Source: Adiantum capillus-veneris (Eukaryota; Streptophyta; Polypodiopsida; Polypodiales; Pteridaceae). Taken from it: a stretch of 64,000 nucleotides of DNA. The position numbers were made by a program, and so were the translations under genes. The notes beneath the pieces are model-generated. The model did no database searches. It was not told the DNA's origin and saw only the letters and a list, made by a program, of their open reading frames with translations. The DNA lies in NCBI GenBank assembly GCA_014529385.2, contig CM043944.1, positions 63,826,248 through 63,890,247 on the forward strand. Direction: 5' to 3'. Positions 22,489-34,119 of this stretch are shown piece after piece; within the stretch, counting starts at the first letter, position 1; each line of letters begins with the position of its first letter.

Positions 22489-24333
22489 ATGGAGGCTCAA
22501 GCTTCGCCGCAGAGGAACTCCAATGAAGTCCCCTCGCCCGACCCCGCTGAGCCCACCATTCGACTTGCTCTATCACCGACAGAGCAAGCGAGCCTAGCCG
22601 CAGAGGTGGAACACCTAAAGGCGACCTCCGTCATCTGCAAGATTCTCGGCACCAGACCCAACAGAGGAGAGCTGCCTGATCTTCTCCAAGCCCGCCTCCT
22701 CATAGAGGTGGGCAAGATCTTGGACGTTCAGTTCCTTGGACGCTGCTACTATCAGATAGAGTTTGAGACCTCCGATATGGCGTCCAAGGTCATCGCGATG
22801 AGCCCCTTGACCATCCGAGCAGTTCGAGCCCACTTTCGACAGTGGACACATGGTTTTGACCCAGCTTCAAATGTTTTGGTAGAGGAAGCAGACCTTCCCA
22901 TCTCCGTCTGCTTTCCTGGTTTGTGGAGGGAGTACTTACCACTTTTGTGGAGGATAGGCTCAGTGATTGGGACTGTCCTGGAGACACCTCGCACGGCAGC
23001 CTCAGTTGCTGCCAAGGCGGCCGGCATTCCCTCAGTACATGTTTTGGTTAGGGACGCCCACACTCTCCCCAAGGTTATCCTACTTCCTCGGGTGAGTGGG
23101 GGTTGGTTCATACAGAGCATGGAGTAGTGTTTCATTTGTCGAGAGATGGGCCAACTTGCGAAGGCCTGTCCACGGAGGAGACCCCGACCTACACCACAGG
23201 CCCAAGCCCCAGCCCTGGAGGGCTGGCCAGCAGCAGCAGGCAGAGTCACAGAGTACGTAGGCAAAGCCACTCTCCGAGCCTGGGGCTCAAGCAAAGGAGG
23301 GCTGACAGCAGGTTCGTGGTCGACATTGGCAGGGGCCTCCGCGCCAACCTGGCACTCAGAGTGGTCCTCAGGACCCTGCCCAACAGCAATGGGTTCCCAC
23401 GGGAAACCGATTCGACCCTCTTCAGCAGGACGAGGTCCCTACTCTAGCCTCCATCTCAACCTCACCCCCAACAGCCCCTCCTCCGTTCCCCCACTCTTCC
23501 CCCCCCCCCCCTTCTCCCTCTACATCTCGCCCTCCTACCTCTGTCGAACCCCCTCTCCCCCTGCTCCCTCACCTCCTCCCCCTCCAGTCCCACAGCCATC
23601 CCAAGGGGCAGGGCCTTCCTTGGCTGCCAGGAGATCTCTTGGCAGCGCCTTTGCCACGAGTCACTTAGCAAGAGAGGGACAGCCTTTCTTGCGACCCCTC
23701 TTCTGGTGCAGACGTCTCCCTTTGCAACAGTTCCTCAAGGTATGACGAGCTTCGACATTCGTCGTCGTTGGGATTTCTTTGCCTATGACTTTACACGGCT
23801 TCTCGGCGACCCCTCACCAGACCTTGAGGCAGCCTGCTTCAGAGTTCATGTCATGTTCCTTGCAGCTAGGGGGATAGAGGCCTTGGACTCAACGATTGGC
23901 TTCTCTTTTCCCCTATGCGGCAGGGACGAGGCTGAGTGGACTACAGACTCAGTGTTGGAGTGGCTACAGACACAGACCCCTAGAGTTCTCTCACCACATG
24001 GGAGACCTAGGGGTTACAGACTTGCTTCAGACTCTTTGGCCATTGGCCAAGTTTGTTGTGACACCTCCAGACGCAGCAGGATGTAGACACATTGTGGTTC
24101 ACTTTTTTGCTGACATGCAGAGCCCGCCATGCTATGTACACATACATGAGGACTCTTGGACAGAGGAGGTTGCTTTACGCACGGCTCGGTCTACTTGGGC
24201 CTGGGCTAGACACTCTTTGCAGTCACGCCTATCTCGAGGACGCTTGGATGCAGATTACTCTCCATCCAAGCCTGCCTTGAAGATAGCACGGTTAGCTGCT
24301 ACGGCAGCATCAGTTCTCTCTTGCTCCTCATGA
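22489..24333 (+). pseudogene. LINE B ORF1
   Basis: This is the homologue of the LINE A ORF1 with the same start (MEAQASPQ). The N-terminal domain is open to 23127. A TAG then lies directly before the zinc knuckle (CFICREMGQLAKAC, near 23130-23175), where about 20 bases present in copy A are missing. The proline-rich linker is open to 23745. The second conserved block (IRRRWDFFAYDF) is in another frame from 23706, with a further frame change near 23985. It ends at TGA 24331-24333, overlapping the ORF2 ATG. Copy A supplies a sense reading for most breaks. Confidence 0.85.
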
Positions 24334-27300
24334 GGATCGTCTCATGGAACGTACATGGACTAGGTGGGCCCCAGTTTCAGCATCAGAGGGGCCAATTGCG
24401 TTAGGAGCTTCAACGATGCCTTGTGGGAGGAGAGATTGACCTTCTTATGCTACAGGAGCATCATCTGTGTGAGAGCCTCATTAGATGTTGTGGTCAGCTC
24501 TTGCGTGCACGATGAGACTTTTTGGTCAGCTGCATTAGGACCTGGAGGCATCCAGGGCGGGGTATGTATAACTATTGCGGATTCTTTGAAGCAGGCCATT
24601 GTGGGCAAAGGGATTATTGTGCCAGGCAAGGCTCAATGGATCACTATGCAGGTTCAGGGTTGTCTCGCGGGCTTCCTGAACATCTATGCGTCCAATGTGG
24701 CGAGTGCACGTGAAAAGTTTTGGTCTCAGATTGTTGAGTCTCTGCCGCAGACAGAGCAATGGTGCATAGGGGGTGACTTCAACATGTTAGAGGAACCCTC
24801 TGACAAGATTGGTGGTAGACATACTACTCTGCATAGAGTTGAGCTGGCAGCTTGGGAGAGGTTTGTATGACTGCGGATTTCAGATGTGTGGCAACATTCC
24901 AATTTTGTGAGGCCCCCAGACAGCCTGGCCTTCTCTCGTTCGGACCGCAGAGTGGGAGGCGTGAATCTATCTCGGATAGATCGCTTCTACGCTAGTGAAA
25001 CTTCTGTGACTTCAGGTGGCATTCTGGCAGGGACTTCCTTTTCAGACAATGCTCCAGTGATCCTTACAGTGACCGATAGGCAGAGGAGGGGGAGCACGAT
25101 GCTTCGTATCCCAAAGAGGGTCTTGCTGGACTCAGCGCTTGGAGAGCGAGTGGAGGCTCTTTGGAAAGAGAGCTTAGACATGCAAGATTCTCCTGCTGAC
25201 AGAGTGGCCTCTGGACTTGCTCAGCTTAGTCGACTCTTTCTTCGGGAGTCTTCAGCTCGCCTGGCTGCAACGAGAGAGGAGCAGCGTCTCCGATGGGGCG
25301 TTGCTTCCTTGCAAAGGATGCAAGAGCAACATCCAGACAGTCCTTGGTTGGAACAACAGTTACAGCAGGCTCGCCAGGAGCTCGTCAGCACAGAGGAGAG
25401 ACGCCATGAGTCTGCTTTCCATCGACAGGTATCTCAGTGGACCCAGGTGGGTGACAGAGTGACGGGCGCTTTCTTTGAGGCAGTGGGACCTTGGCATACA
25501 CATGCCAAGGTCAGTCAGTTGAGGAGGCCCGACAGGTCAGTTGCTTCAGAGCCAGAGGACATGCATGCAGTTGTCACTGACTTCTACCGTGATTTACTGT
25601 CTGCAAAGCCTCAGTCAGAGCATCAGGATGCATATAGAGAGCAGGTGTGGGCACAAATGCCTTGTCTTGTGACTGAGGAGATGCGTCAGAGGCTTGAGCT
25701 GCCTCTTCAGCTAGAGGAGCTACACACGACTCTTAGAGCACTTAGTTGTCCAGCTGAGGATGGCTTGACTCCCAGCTTTTTCTTGGAGTACTGGGAATGC
25801 TTTTCAGTACATCTTGCACACAGGAGAGATGCCTGACAGCATGAGTGAGGGCCTGATTTACCTCATTCCCAAGGAGGGTGGCTCCTTGGATGAGATTCGA
25901 CAGTGGCGCCCCATCACCATCCTCAACTCAGCCTACAAAGTTCTTACCAAGGCTCTAAGTTTGAGGATTCAGCCACTCCTAGAGAGCATTATACATGGGA
26001 CTCAAGACAGGTTTTGTCAAGGAGCGTAGTATCCTTGACAACATCTTTACTTTTTGGGAGGCTTCTGCCCTCGCACGGCTCCATGGTGAGGATCTGGTGA
26101 TTCTTCTTCTCGATTTTGAGAAGGCCTACGACAGAGTTGACTGGGACTTTTTGGAGGGCACTTTGGGCTTTTCAGATGCTTGGATCAAAGGGGTGTCAGC
26201 TTTGTACAGACGACCACACAGTCGGGTACTTTTGTCAAGAGGTAGAGGTGATCGATTTATGCTCACACATTCGGTCACACAGGGCTGCCCTCTTGCCCCC
26301 TTCCTCTTTCTGTTCTATGCTGAGGCGATGAGCAGGTTTTTGGTTTCACAGCACGTTGGTTTACGTGGCTTAGCACTTCCTATTCGGGGAGATGAGCTAT
26401 TGGACGTTGAGTTTGCAGACGACTCAGCCTTGTACTTGGATGGCCATGAGGCCAACCTTCACAAGCGTGAGCAGGCTCTTGAGACTTTCTGTTGTGCATC
26501 TGGCGCACTGATCAACTGGAGAAAGACAATGGCTTTCTCGGTTGGTAGTGCTCCTACGCCCGATTGGATGCCAGGCGAGGGTTTCAAGTGGATTCCCCCA
26601 GGGACTGCAGTTCAATACCTGGGCTATCAGGTTGGTTTGGACTTGACTCCCGAGCAGCAGATTACTCCCCTCCTCCTATCTATCAAGAGGAAGTTGTTAC
26701 ATTGGAGCTCCGCACAACTTTCTCTGGCAGGCAGAGTTGTAGTGGCCAACCAGGTGTTGTTGGCTACTATGTGGTACATCACTTCTTGTTGGATCTTCTC
26801 AAGTTCTTGTATCAACCAGGTAGAGAGGTTGATCAGGAACTTCCTTTGGTCAGGGCGTGACACTCAGATAGCCCGGGCCAAAGTGGCATGGCAGGTCATC
26901 ACTCTTCCTTGTTCTCAGGAAGGGTTGGGGATCATAGACACAACACAGCAGAACAGAGCCCTTCTTGGGAAGTTCATGTCAAAGGACTTCTTCCAGGTGA
27001 GAAGCTCTGGGAGGAGTTCTTGCTTCAGCAGCTTAGTGCTAGGGTGCCTCAGGCTAGAGGCCCCTGACGACCCTCAACTAGATGGACTTTCACAGAGATG
27101 CGCAGAGTTGGCTTGAGCAGGAGACTGGAAGACCGTTTCGCTCTGAGTCTGCTCTGATCTTGGGAGCAACTGCGGAGAGGCTTGGAGCAACGATAGCCTA
27201 CTTGCACGGAGGAGCGCTTGAGACAACCCCTTGTTTGGAACCCCATGGTTAGCACTCAGAGAGGCCACTTGGTTGGTAGTCGGTCTCATGTTTCCTGGGG

Positions 27301-28731
27301 TCCCATGGCAAAGGGTCCACCACGCTCTTTAGGTGACTCGTTACAGTTTTCAGGCTTGTTAGAGGAGCTTCAGGGCATTCAATGACAGGGCATGAGAGGG
27401 GTGCAGAGCATGTGTTAGGACATCTCAGAGGCCGTACCAGTTGTGGCTCACACCTCTCGAATCAGCAACGCCCAGATGGATGGGAGCGGGGAGCCTTCAC
27501 GCGAATGGAGGTTCTCATCTCAGTTCGAGCTTGCTCAGAGACTATACCCTCCTTGTTTTTCGAGCTACAAGGTGAGAAACGTTTACACAGAGTTGCAGTA
27601 GAGGCTCCACAGGTGGCAAAGTGTTGTTTTCAGAGGATCCGAGTGGTGGGCATCTGTGGGAGGACTTGTGTCATAGATCTCGACCCAACAGCTCTTGAGA
27701 CTGGCCACTGGAGACTGTGGGCTTGGGAGAACTGGCCACTGGCACGAGTAGAGTGGGATCCTAGAGAGTGGCTTTGGAGGGACCTTTCTCCTCAACAGAC
27801 CATCCAGGTGTCCCTTTCTTTCAGTACACTGTTCGGCTGGGAGGTCACATACTGGGAGCGCAGAGAGAGGCTCGTCCTGCTGCTGCAGTACCTCATTAGC
27901 AGGAGAAGGTCTCACAGCTGAGTTCTTGGCAGCCTTTTGGGAGAGGTTGTGGGACTCCAGACACCCGAGGTGAGTCACTTTGTTCCAGTGGCTGGTTGCA
28001 CACCGAGCTACAGCAATTGGGATCTGGCTTGTACATAGTGGTCTCTTGGCCGCATGTGCAGACACCCGAGGTGAGTCACTTTGTTCCAGTGGCTGGTTGC
28101 ACACCGAGCTACAGCAATTAGGAGCTGGCTTGTACATAGTGGTCTCTTGGCCGCATGTGCAGCTTGTGACCATCTTGTGGAGAGTCAATGTCATTGTCTT
28201 TGGGACTGTCCTTTGGCATAGCAGGTGTGGCTTCGTGTTCTTCGACTGATGCCAGCTCTTTCCACAGCTCGGCAGTACACATGGGGAGCAGCTGCTTGGT
28301 CTACTCTCACGGGCCCAGCACTTCAGTTTGAGCTATCCTCCACCAGCAGGATGATAGTGATGCAAGGGGGTCGACCTACACTCCAGCCTACTACAGAGCT
28401 TACTCCACAGGAGTGGTGCAGTGAGACAGAGAAGTGTTGGGAGCTCATCAGCGGCCTGACACTCTGGTTCATCTGGCAGGCCCGTTGCTTCCGCATCTTC
28501 GAGGCTCGCCCTGTACCACTAGCAGAGACTGTTCGGGATCTCTGGCTAGAGCTCATCCATACTTTCAGAGGATAGTTCGAGAGACTCCAGGGCAGCTCTG
28601 ACCGCATGCGGGAGCGCAGAGAGGCTTTCCTTCGACTCTGGCGTCCTGGGCCTTTCTTTACCATGGTCCAGGGTGTGCTCAAATGGCACTACCGTCCACC
28701 TGTGTGGCTCTTCCCTCCTCCCATCTCTTGA
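24330..28731 (+). pseudogene. LINE B ORF2 (endonuclease and reverse transcriptase), multiply frameshifted
   Basis: It begins ATG at 24330 (MRIVSWNVHGLGG) and ends TGA at 28729-28731, aligning end to end with ORF2 of LINE A. An early TAG in the first 30 codons lies at a different codon from the early TAG in copy A. Endonuclease motifs remain (GGDFNMLE), but the catalytic SDHAP is SDNAP near 25045. RT motifs lie in several frames: LIYLIPKEGG (about 25850), LLDFEKAYDRVDWD (about 26105-26145), QGCPLAPFLF (about 26280) and FADD (about 26415). A short deletion removes part of RALPRGSCP near 25740, and another shifts the frame near 25800. The terminal cysteine-histidine cluster follows the 101-bp duplication. 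Confidence 0.88.
27960..28161. repeat. 101-bp tandem duplication inside LINE B ORF2
   Basis: Two adjacent copies of a 101-bp unit starting GACACCCGAGG are nearly identical. Copy A has one unit. The length is not a multiple of three, so the reading frame is lost here. Confidence 0.85.
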
Positions 28732-28875
28732 TTTAGCCTCATTGTACATTTGTTGTCTTTTCATTGGGAGAGTCTCCCCATCATGATTGTTGTAGCCCTC
28801 TCTTGCAGAGGTGGTTGTAGCCCTATGGGCAGTTTTCATTAACTGATAGAAGGATCTTTTTCTCGGAAAAATAAA

Positions 28876-28890
28876 AAATTGAAGCCTTGC
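28876..28890 (+). repeat. right target-site duplication of LINE B
   Basis: The second copy of AAATTGAAGCCTTGC follows the LINE B tail AAAATAAAA. Confidence 0.9.
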
Positions 28891-29317
28891 TTCACATAAG
28901 TACTTTTGTGCTCATGGCCATCAGGTATGTCTGCCGACATATATATGTCATGGCAAAATCGTCTACCTCCCTTTGAGTGAGAGAGTGCAGAGAAACCGAA
29001 GGGTTACCTTGTCCCTTATTGGAGCCTTGCTCCTGCATATGTGTATCAGTAGAGCCCTTGGCCTCCTATTCCATAAATTGCACTACTAAAGTGGATAATT
29101 TACTAACATTTTCATTCAAAGATGCAAAATTCTTTTTCATCACAGACATGCGTGCTTGAAGTGCTCGAAATTCTTGAATATCAAGCAAATTGTAAGGGTC
29201 ATCTCCTCATGTAGTTGCACGGGTACCCTCTGTGAGAGTATCCGGCCGCGAGCCATCATTGGGAAGATCGGGTGTATGATGCTCGAAATCAAAAGTCATA
29301 TTGATATCGGAATCCAT
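28891..29317 (-). pseudogene. decayed Ty3 gag N-terminus
   Basis: On the minus strand an ATG at 29317 opens MDSDINMTFDFEHH. One TGA follows before GDDPYNLLDIQEFRALQARM and LNENVSKLSTL. It matches the plus-strand relic at 6803-7250. LINE B interrupts it at the target site. Position and strand fit one minus-strand Ty3 element running from here to about 11.6 kb and interrupted by both LINEs, although the RT section between was not found. Confidence 0.55.
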
Positions 29318-30166
29318 GGCGACTCTAGTAAGAGAAAGAAGAATACCTTGATTCAAAAAGCTCGTAGCCATACGGTGCACCGCAGATGCCAGTAATTAGC
29401 CGTGCTAATTACGTCCGCAACCGCAATTCGTACATGTATGATTGCCGGAAAACAAAACCGTGCTTGGACTTTTGAATGTTTGAAATCTCCAATCACTTTT
29501 AGTCGTTGTCCAAACGAATCTTCTACCTTGTAAAAGGTGTACGTACTTCGATCTTGATCAATTTTTTGAATTTACAGAAAAATCAACTGAACTGCTTTAC
29601 TTTGGACACCTCGACAACGTTGTATGCTATCAATGATTTTTTCTTGAGTCTCCTGCCGAACTTGAAGGGAATAACCAAGAGAGTAGGGAAAAGGGGGGGG
29701 GGGGGGCACCCCCCCTTGATTTAATTTAGTGCCCAAGGCCCTTGGCCTAAGGCCTTTTTATGTGAAACCGAAGCCTGCAATCGCTATGGCGACGCGCTGC
29801 CCTGTAGCCAAGGAGAGAGGAAGAGTTTGCGGCTTCTGCGTTGCTTGCCAAGCCACACTCAAGAAGCGTGATGCGTCCAACACACTAGGGCGGCCACCTG
29901 GCCTAGGAATGCCTTCCCACTGACAATTGACCCTTGGCCCGGTCCTTGACCCCCAGGGTTGCCCTTGGCATGGCACAGAAAGCAGCCAGCACGTTTTCAA
30001 GGATTTCCGTACACCCTACCACGTCAGCAACAACAGCGCAAAACGCAGGCATCCGTACAACTGCCATGTCATCAACCTATCAGCGTGATTTGTAGGTCGG
30101 TTGGATCTTCAGTGGCTTTACACATCAACAGTTTGTGACAACACTTCCGCATCGTCAACTTTCACA
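29318..30166. other. non-coding; possibly LTR or leader sequence
   Basis: It lies just 5' of the minus-strand gag relic, so part may be its LTR and leader. It ends on the right with CACA directly before a plus-strand primer-site-like sequence, so part may instead be a plus-strand LTR. Neither LTR could be delimited. A G run (29695-29706) followed by a C run could form a hairpin. Confidence 0.35.
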
Positions 30167-30178
30167 TGGTATCAGAGC
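30167..30178 (+). other. retrotransposon primer-binding-site-like sequence
   Basis: TGGTATCAGAGC is complementary to the 3' end of plant initiator-Met tRNA, the usual primer of plant LTR elements. It follows directly after TTTCACA, which fits an LTR terminus. It may be the 5' end of the element whose pol end lies at 31975-32903. Confidence 0.5.
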
Positions 30179-30764
30179 AACGTGGAGAGAATCAGCACCG
30201 TTGAGAAGACGAGGAATTTGTGTAGCTGTCTTGAAGGTATGGATGGGAAGGGTAGCGCTCTGGACCATCTAGCTTCACTCCTCGCAACATCTAAAACGCA
30301 AGCACAAAATGGTAGCACCGGCAGCGTTTTAAAACGCAGGCAAAAAATCAAGTGCCGACGCACAGGTTGCAGCTAGTGGGCTAGCATTTTGAGACATTGA
30401 AGGTGGGGAGGACTACCATACTTTGCGAGGTTGTAGCTACGAGGTCTTTTTAGGCAGCAATTCAACACGGCGTTTTGAAAACGCTGAAGTAGTGACAAAG
30501 GGGTCTAGATTAGTTTGGCTAGCGTTTTGAGATGCAGTTCGTGAGGATGAGTAAGGGCAACGCATCTTGGGTAATTTTGGGGGTGATTATGTTGTCGATT
30601 CAAAAATGCCATATCAGCATGTGAAGTCTCCAAGAGTGCATCTTGGGATCCCACATTGGTCTTGGGCCTTGGGCAGTTTCTTTGATTGCTTTGATCGTCA
30701 TTTCCACATAGCCTTGGCATCAATGATGATGGACCATGACAAACACCAACTATTGGCTATGGAA
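30179..30764. other. leader-like region with repeated AAACGC/GCGTTTT motifs
   Basis: No coding sequence is supported. The motif GCGTTTT or its complement occurs several times, including perfect palindromes GCGTTTTAAAACGC (30324-30337) and GCGTTTTGAAAACGC (about 30472-30486). Confidence 0.4.
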
Positions 30765-31016
30765 AGTGGATCGACCAACGCCCAATTAGCAGCCTATGCA
30801 CGGATGAAGTTCTCAAGGAAACTGTCAACTTGTTGGCTCGGGATTGTGAAACCAAAAGCAAATGCACGAGTTTGCTAGAGGACAGAGGCAAGTGGATCGA
30901 CCAACGCCCAATTAGTAGCCTATGCACGGATGAAGTCCTCAAGGAAACTGTCAACTTGTTGGCTCGGGATTGTGAAACCAAAAGCAAATGCACGAGTTCG
31001 CTAGAGGACGGAGGCA
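30765..31016 (+). repeat. two 126-bp tandem units encoding a 42-residue repeat
   Basis: Units at 30765-30890 and 30891-31016 are nearly identical. The length keeps frame, giving two copies of a segment that includes IDQRPISSLCTDEV and LLARDCETKSKCTS. A diverged third version (LAQECEAKGKSKNSQEE) follows near 31200-31250. The open frame runs 30830-31183 and is hydrophilic and lysine-rich. It lies in the internal region of an LTR element and may be a gag-like piece. The function is unknown. Confidence 0.6.
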
Positions 31017-31183
31017 AAGGCAAGCTGGACAAGGATGGCAGGGCTAGTACTCAGTTAGCGACCTCGGCACGTACTAAGGACCTGGCCACCCATTTGCCTC
31101 CGAATTCTCACGAGGAAGGCATAACCACTACTCAGTTAGTTGCATCGATACCCACGAGGCCCAAGAGTCGTCGTTATAAATAG

Positions 31184-31974
31184 GAGAAGCCACTTTGTTT
31201 GGCTCAGGAATGCGAAGCCAAAGGCAAAAGCAAGAACTCACAAGAGGAAAACGGCAAAGGCAAGCTGGACAGAGATAACGGTGATAAAGATTTGACAAAG
31301 GAGATCGGCATGGCACACGTGGTGACGGCCACAGTTGCCACGATGCCAGATTTCTAGTCAGGTAGCGGTTGCCGCAACTAACTTCAGCTAGGTAGAGGCT
31401 TGTGAGCGACGTAGAGGGACAATTCCTGTCACGAGAATGTGACAAACACTAACTTTATTTGTTCCTTGATTTTTATTTAATTTTTAAGACTCCCTTTTTG
31501 AAATCACAAATGCCAAGACATTGCATGGCTTATGTGAAATGGCCGCTGGCCAAGAATTTCATCCGCAAAAGTGAAGGCCAGGCATCCATGAGATGGTTGG
31601 GCCAATCGGCACTCAAAACTGACTAGTAAAGGAGTGGCTAGGCTCAGTTAAAGTCATTTAGGCCCCTCGGCGAGACTTCAGTAAGTTGGTGGGTACAAGG
31701 AAATTATACCAAATGGGCAAAGTGGACCCTTAGCAGCTCTGGAAGCCTTCAGAAGGACACATCGGCAATCGTCGATTTGAGAGAGAGAGGAGGCTGATTT
31801 GAGCACATTAAGTGACTACTATGTGTGTGAGTAGTGGGTGTAGGTGATCACAGCTTTAATGGAAGGCTTGCCTTCTCCTCTGTCTTATGCAGCATGATGA
31901 TTCCACTCTCGTGCATCTCTTCCCCCTTCTAAATACATATTCATGATGCCCAACTCAAGGGCTATTCATCTGTT
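31184..31974. other. internal LTR-element sequence without recognisable domain
   Basis: Apart from the diverged repeat unit near 31200-31300 I see no coding feature. It appears to link the repeat region to the pol-derived segment. Confidence 0.4.
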
Positions 31975-32903
31975 ATGTACAGTTGTGGGCTCAATTGTCG
32001 AGGCAAGTGTCACGAAGTGATGACGTGGCATGACCTAAAGAACAGACTCCGAACAGAAAGAGGTCAGAGCCCTGCTAAAAGATGCAGAAGAAGTTGTGGA
32101 CAGCTTGCAGAACCAAGCCGAGAGGCCAGAAATGAAAGGACACCCAAGTTTATAAGTTGTACCAGCTTATTTATGAGGTCTTATCCAATGGGGCCCCAAG
32201 GGACAAAGAGCCGAGGTCCAAGGAAACCACTCGGGAAGTATTATGTATTCGCATGATTAGCGACCACGGATTGTTTGAGTGTTTTATTCGTGACGGTTTC
32301 TGGTATTTTTGTCACCGTCTTTATGTGTTCCCTTTTCATAGGCATGCCGTATTGTACGATGCACATGATTCATTCATGGATGAGTACGGATGTATGCAGA
32401 TTTCTATCGAAAAGAACAAAAGTTTGCATGACACAATCTCAAAAAAAGAGCACAAGAAAGATTGTCCATCAAGCATCGGCATTTTCATTGTGATTTGCCA
32501 CAGTTGATAGGATTACATCGAAAAGTCAAGATTCGATCTCACTTTTTGCGTGTGTTTGGTGAACGGTTTGGCACTCCGTCATTTGGTTCATCTCTCTTGC
32601 ATACACAGTCATTTAGGAAGCATAGTATTTTTACAGACACTCTACATGGAATGAGTATGTTCATGATTTTGTGTTGGAAGTGGTTTCAAGAATTTTCCTC
32701 CTCGGAGATTCTTGAAGAAAGTGGACCTACGTCCATAGCCGAAGTTGGAGCATTGAAGAAGCCACAGATCGCTTTGTGTCGCTTTCGGCACGACCCAGCG
32801 AAGCAAGCATTGCAGACCTTCATGAAGTTCAAGTATCGCACAACCCACGCATCAAAGTGGGCCGGCGAAGATTTCTTTAATGATTATCCAGAGTTAATGG
32901 CAG
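31975..32903 (+). pseudogene. pol-derived 3' segment of a non-autonomous LTR element (host of the nested copy)
   Basis: Frames at 32157-32507 and 32462-32986 read LCIRMISDHGLFECFIRDGF and the RLYV that precedes a Ty3 integrase. They then skip the integrase core entirely and end in a chromodomain-like tail (MKFKYRTTHASKWAGEDFF, DYPELMA). The same abbreviated order is seen in the nested relative at 34851-35840, so both copies inherit the same internal loss. The tail is cut at GGCAG by the element at 32904 and resumes at 36953 (ADYEEAMQLGTSTSL) before the 3' LTR at 37013. Confidence 0.6.
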
Positions 32904-34106
32904 TGTCACGTGACACATCCAACCCTGTGTCCGTGGACAAGCTACAGCACGACAAGGGTTCAGTCAGTCCATTCAGTCTAGAATAGGAAGTGATCTGGCA
33001 CTTTTGTGAGTCTGTTCGCAGATCGTGCATGTCCAGACACTTAGATTAAATGCATATCCTCTGATTGCACACAGCATGACCATCAGATTCCAGTCAGATC
33101 CCATCAGTAGCATTTTTAAAGTGCATAGGCCTATTTTCACTATTTTTGACATTTTTCACTTATTATTTTTAAGTGACTTTTGTTGGAAAGTAGGTAGGGA
33201 AAATTGAGTAAGTTTGTATATAAGCAAACCTAGGCTAGCACTAATTGGCAGAAGAGGCAACAGGAGCACCTTGCTCAACAGGCAACTTCTCAGCAAGACC
33301 AACCCCCGCGACAACTCTGGCGTTTTCTCTCACCAAAAGGCCTAGCGTTTTTGCATCAGATTAGTCAACGTTTTTGCAATTGCAGATTCTTGGCGACAGC
33401 AAGAAGCAGAAGACTCCCAGCATTAGCAGATTCTCCACAGCAAGACCATTTTCAGCCCTAGTGTTTTTACATCTGCAAGACACTTCAGCGTTTTTGCAGA
33501 TCTTTGCGACGGAATCCCCACAAGCATCAGCGTTTTCAGTTTTCAGCATTTAGAACCCGCAGAAGAAGTCCCGAACCTCGAAGATCTCACCTTCCCGCAA
33601 CAGTTCCTCGCCGCACGACCAGATCCCGCGTACTTTACAGATTCAGCCCGGAAAACGCAAATTTCAGCATCTGTGTTTTCAGCACGTCGTCGTCATCGCT
33701 ATCGTCACTGACAGAGAGTCAGAATTCAGCAGATACAAGATTTGCAGATTTCAGCCCTTGGCATTTTCAGATTTCAGCCCGTCTCGTCGTCGTCCTCATC
33801 GTCGTCAACACCGTCGGCAAGTCCAAGCATTGTAGAGATTTGTGCAATCATTAGTAGACCGCTCTCGCCATAAAGAGTGGGGCCTTCGAAGGAGGGTTTT
33901 ACAACATCTCTAGTGTCGTATTCTCTCTCTATCTCTCAGTCTCATGCACTTTCACGCACAATGTCCAATCACTTTGTTTGTGTCCATTGCACTCTCTCAT
34001 TAAGAATGGAAGGCTCTCCCTTCCATAAGAATAAAAGGAACCTTGAGCATAGTTCCGAGCACTCATCTTGAGCAAAGTTCAAACATTCATTCCGATGCAC
34101 CTTACA
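32904..34106 (+). repeat. 5' LTR of nested element
   Basis: About 1.2 kb, starting TGTCACGTGACACATCC and ending TGCACCTTACA. It contains a series of GCGTTTTTGCA-type motifs (about 33320-33545). It keeps about 110 bp (near 33165-33275) that the partner LTR has lost. Confidence 0.88.
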
Positions 34107-34107
34107 T

Positions 34108-34119
34108 TGGTATCAAAGC
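34108..34119 (+). other. primer-binding site
   Basis: TGGTATCAAAGC lies two bases after the LTR end and is complementary, with one change, to the initiator-Met tRNA 3' end. Confidence 0.75.

Larger units (their letters stand above)
22129..28875 (+). mobile_element. LINE B, second near-full-length copy of the same family
   Basis: It is about 6.75 kb with a 15-bp target duplication, the same C-rich leader, ORF1, ATGA junction, ORF2 and 3' end as LINE A (the 3' tails share GGGCAGTTTTCATTAACT and AGAAGGATCTTTTT). It is more damaged than A. ORF1 and ORF2 change frame several times, ORF1 has lost about 20 bp before the zinc knuckle, the endonuclease His is changed, and there is a 101-bp tandem duplication near the end. 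It inserted into a minus-strand gag-like relic. Confidence 0.92.

Noticed and set aside
30765-31016. CRISPR-like or satellite array
   Set aside because: There are only two long tandem units without spacers, in frame. No CRISPR array exists anywhere in the window.
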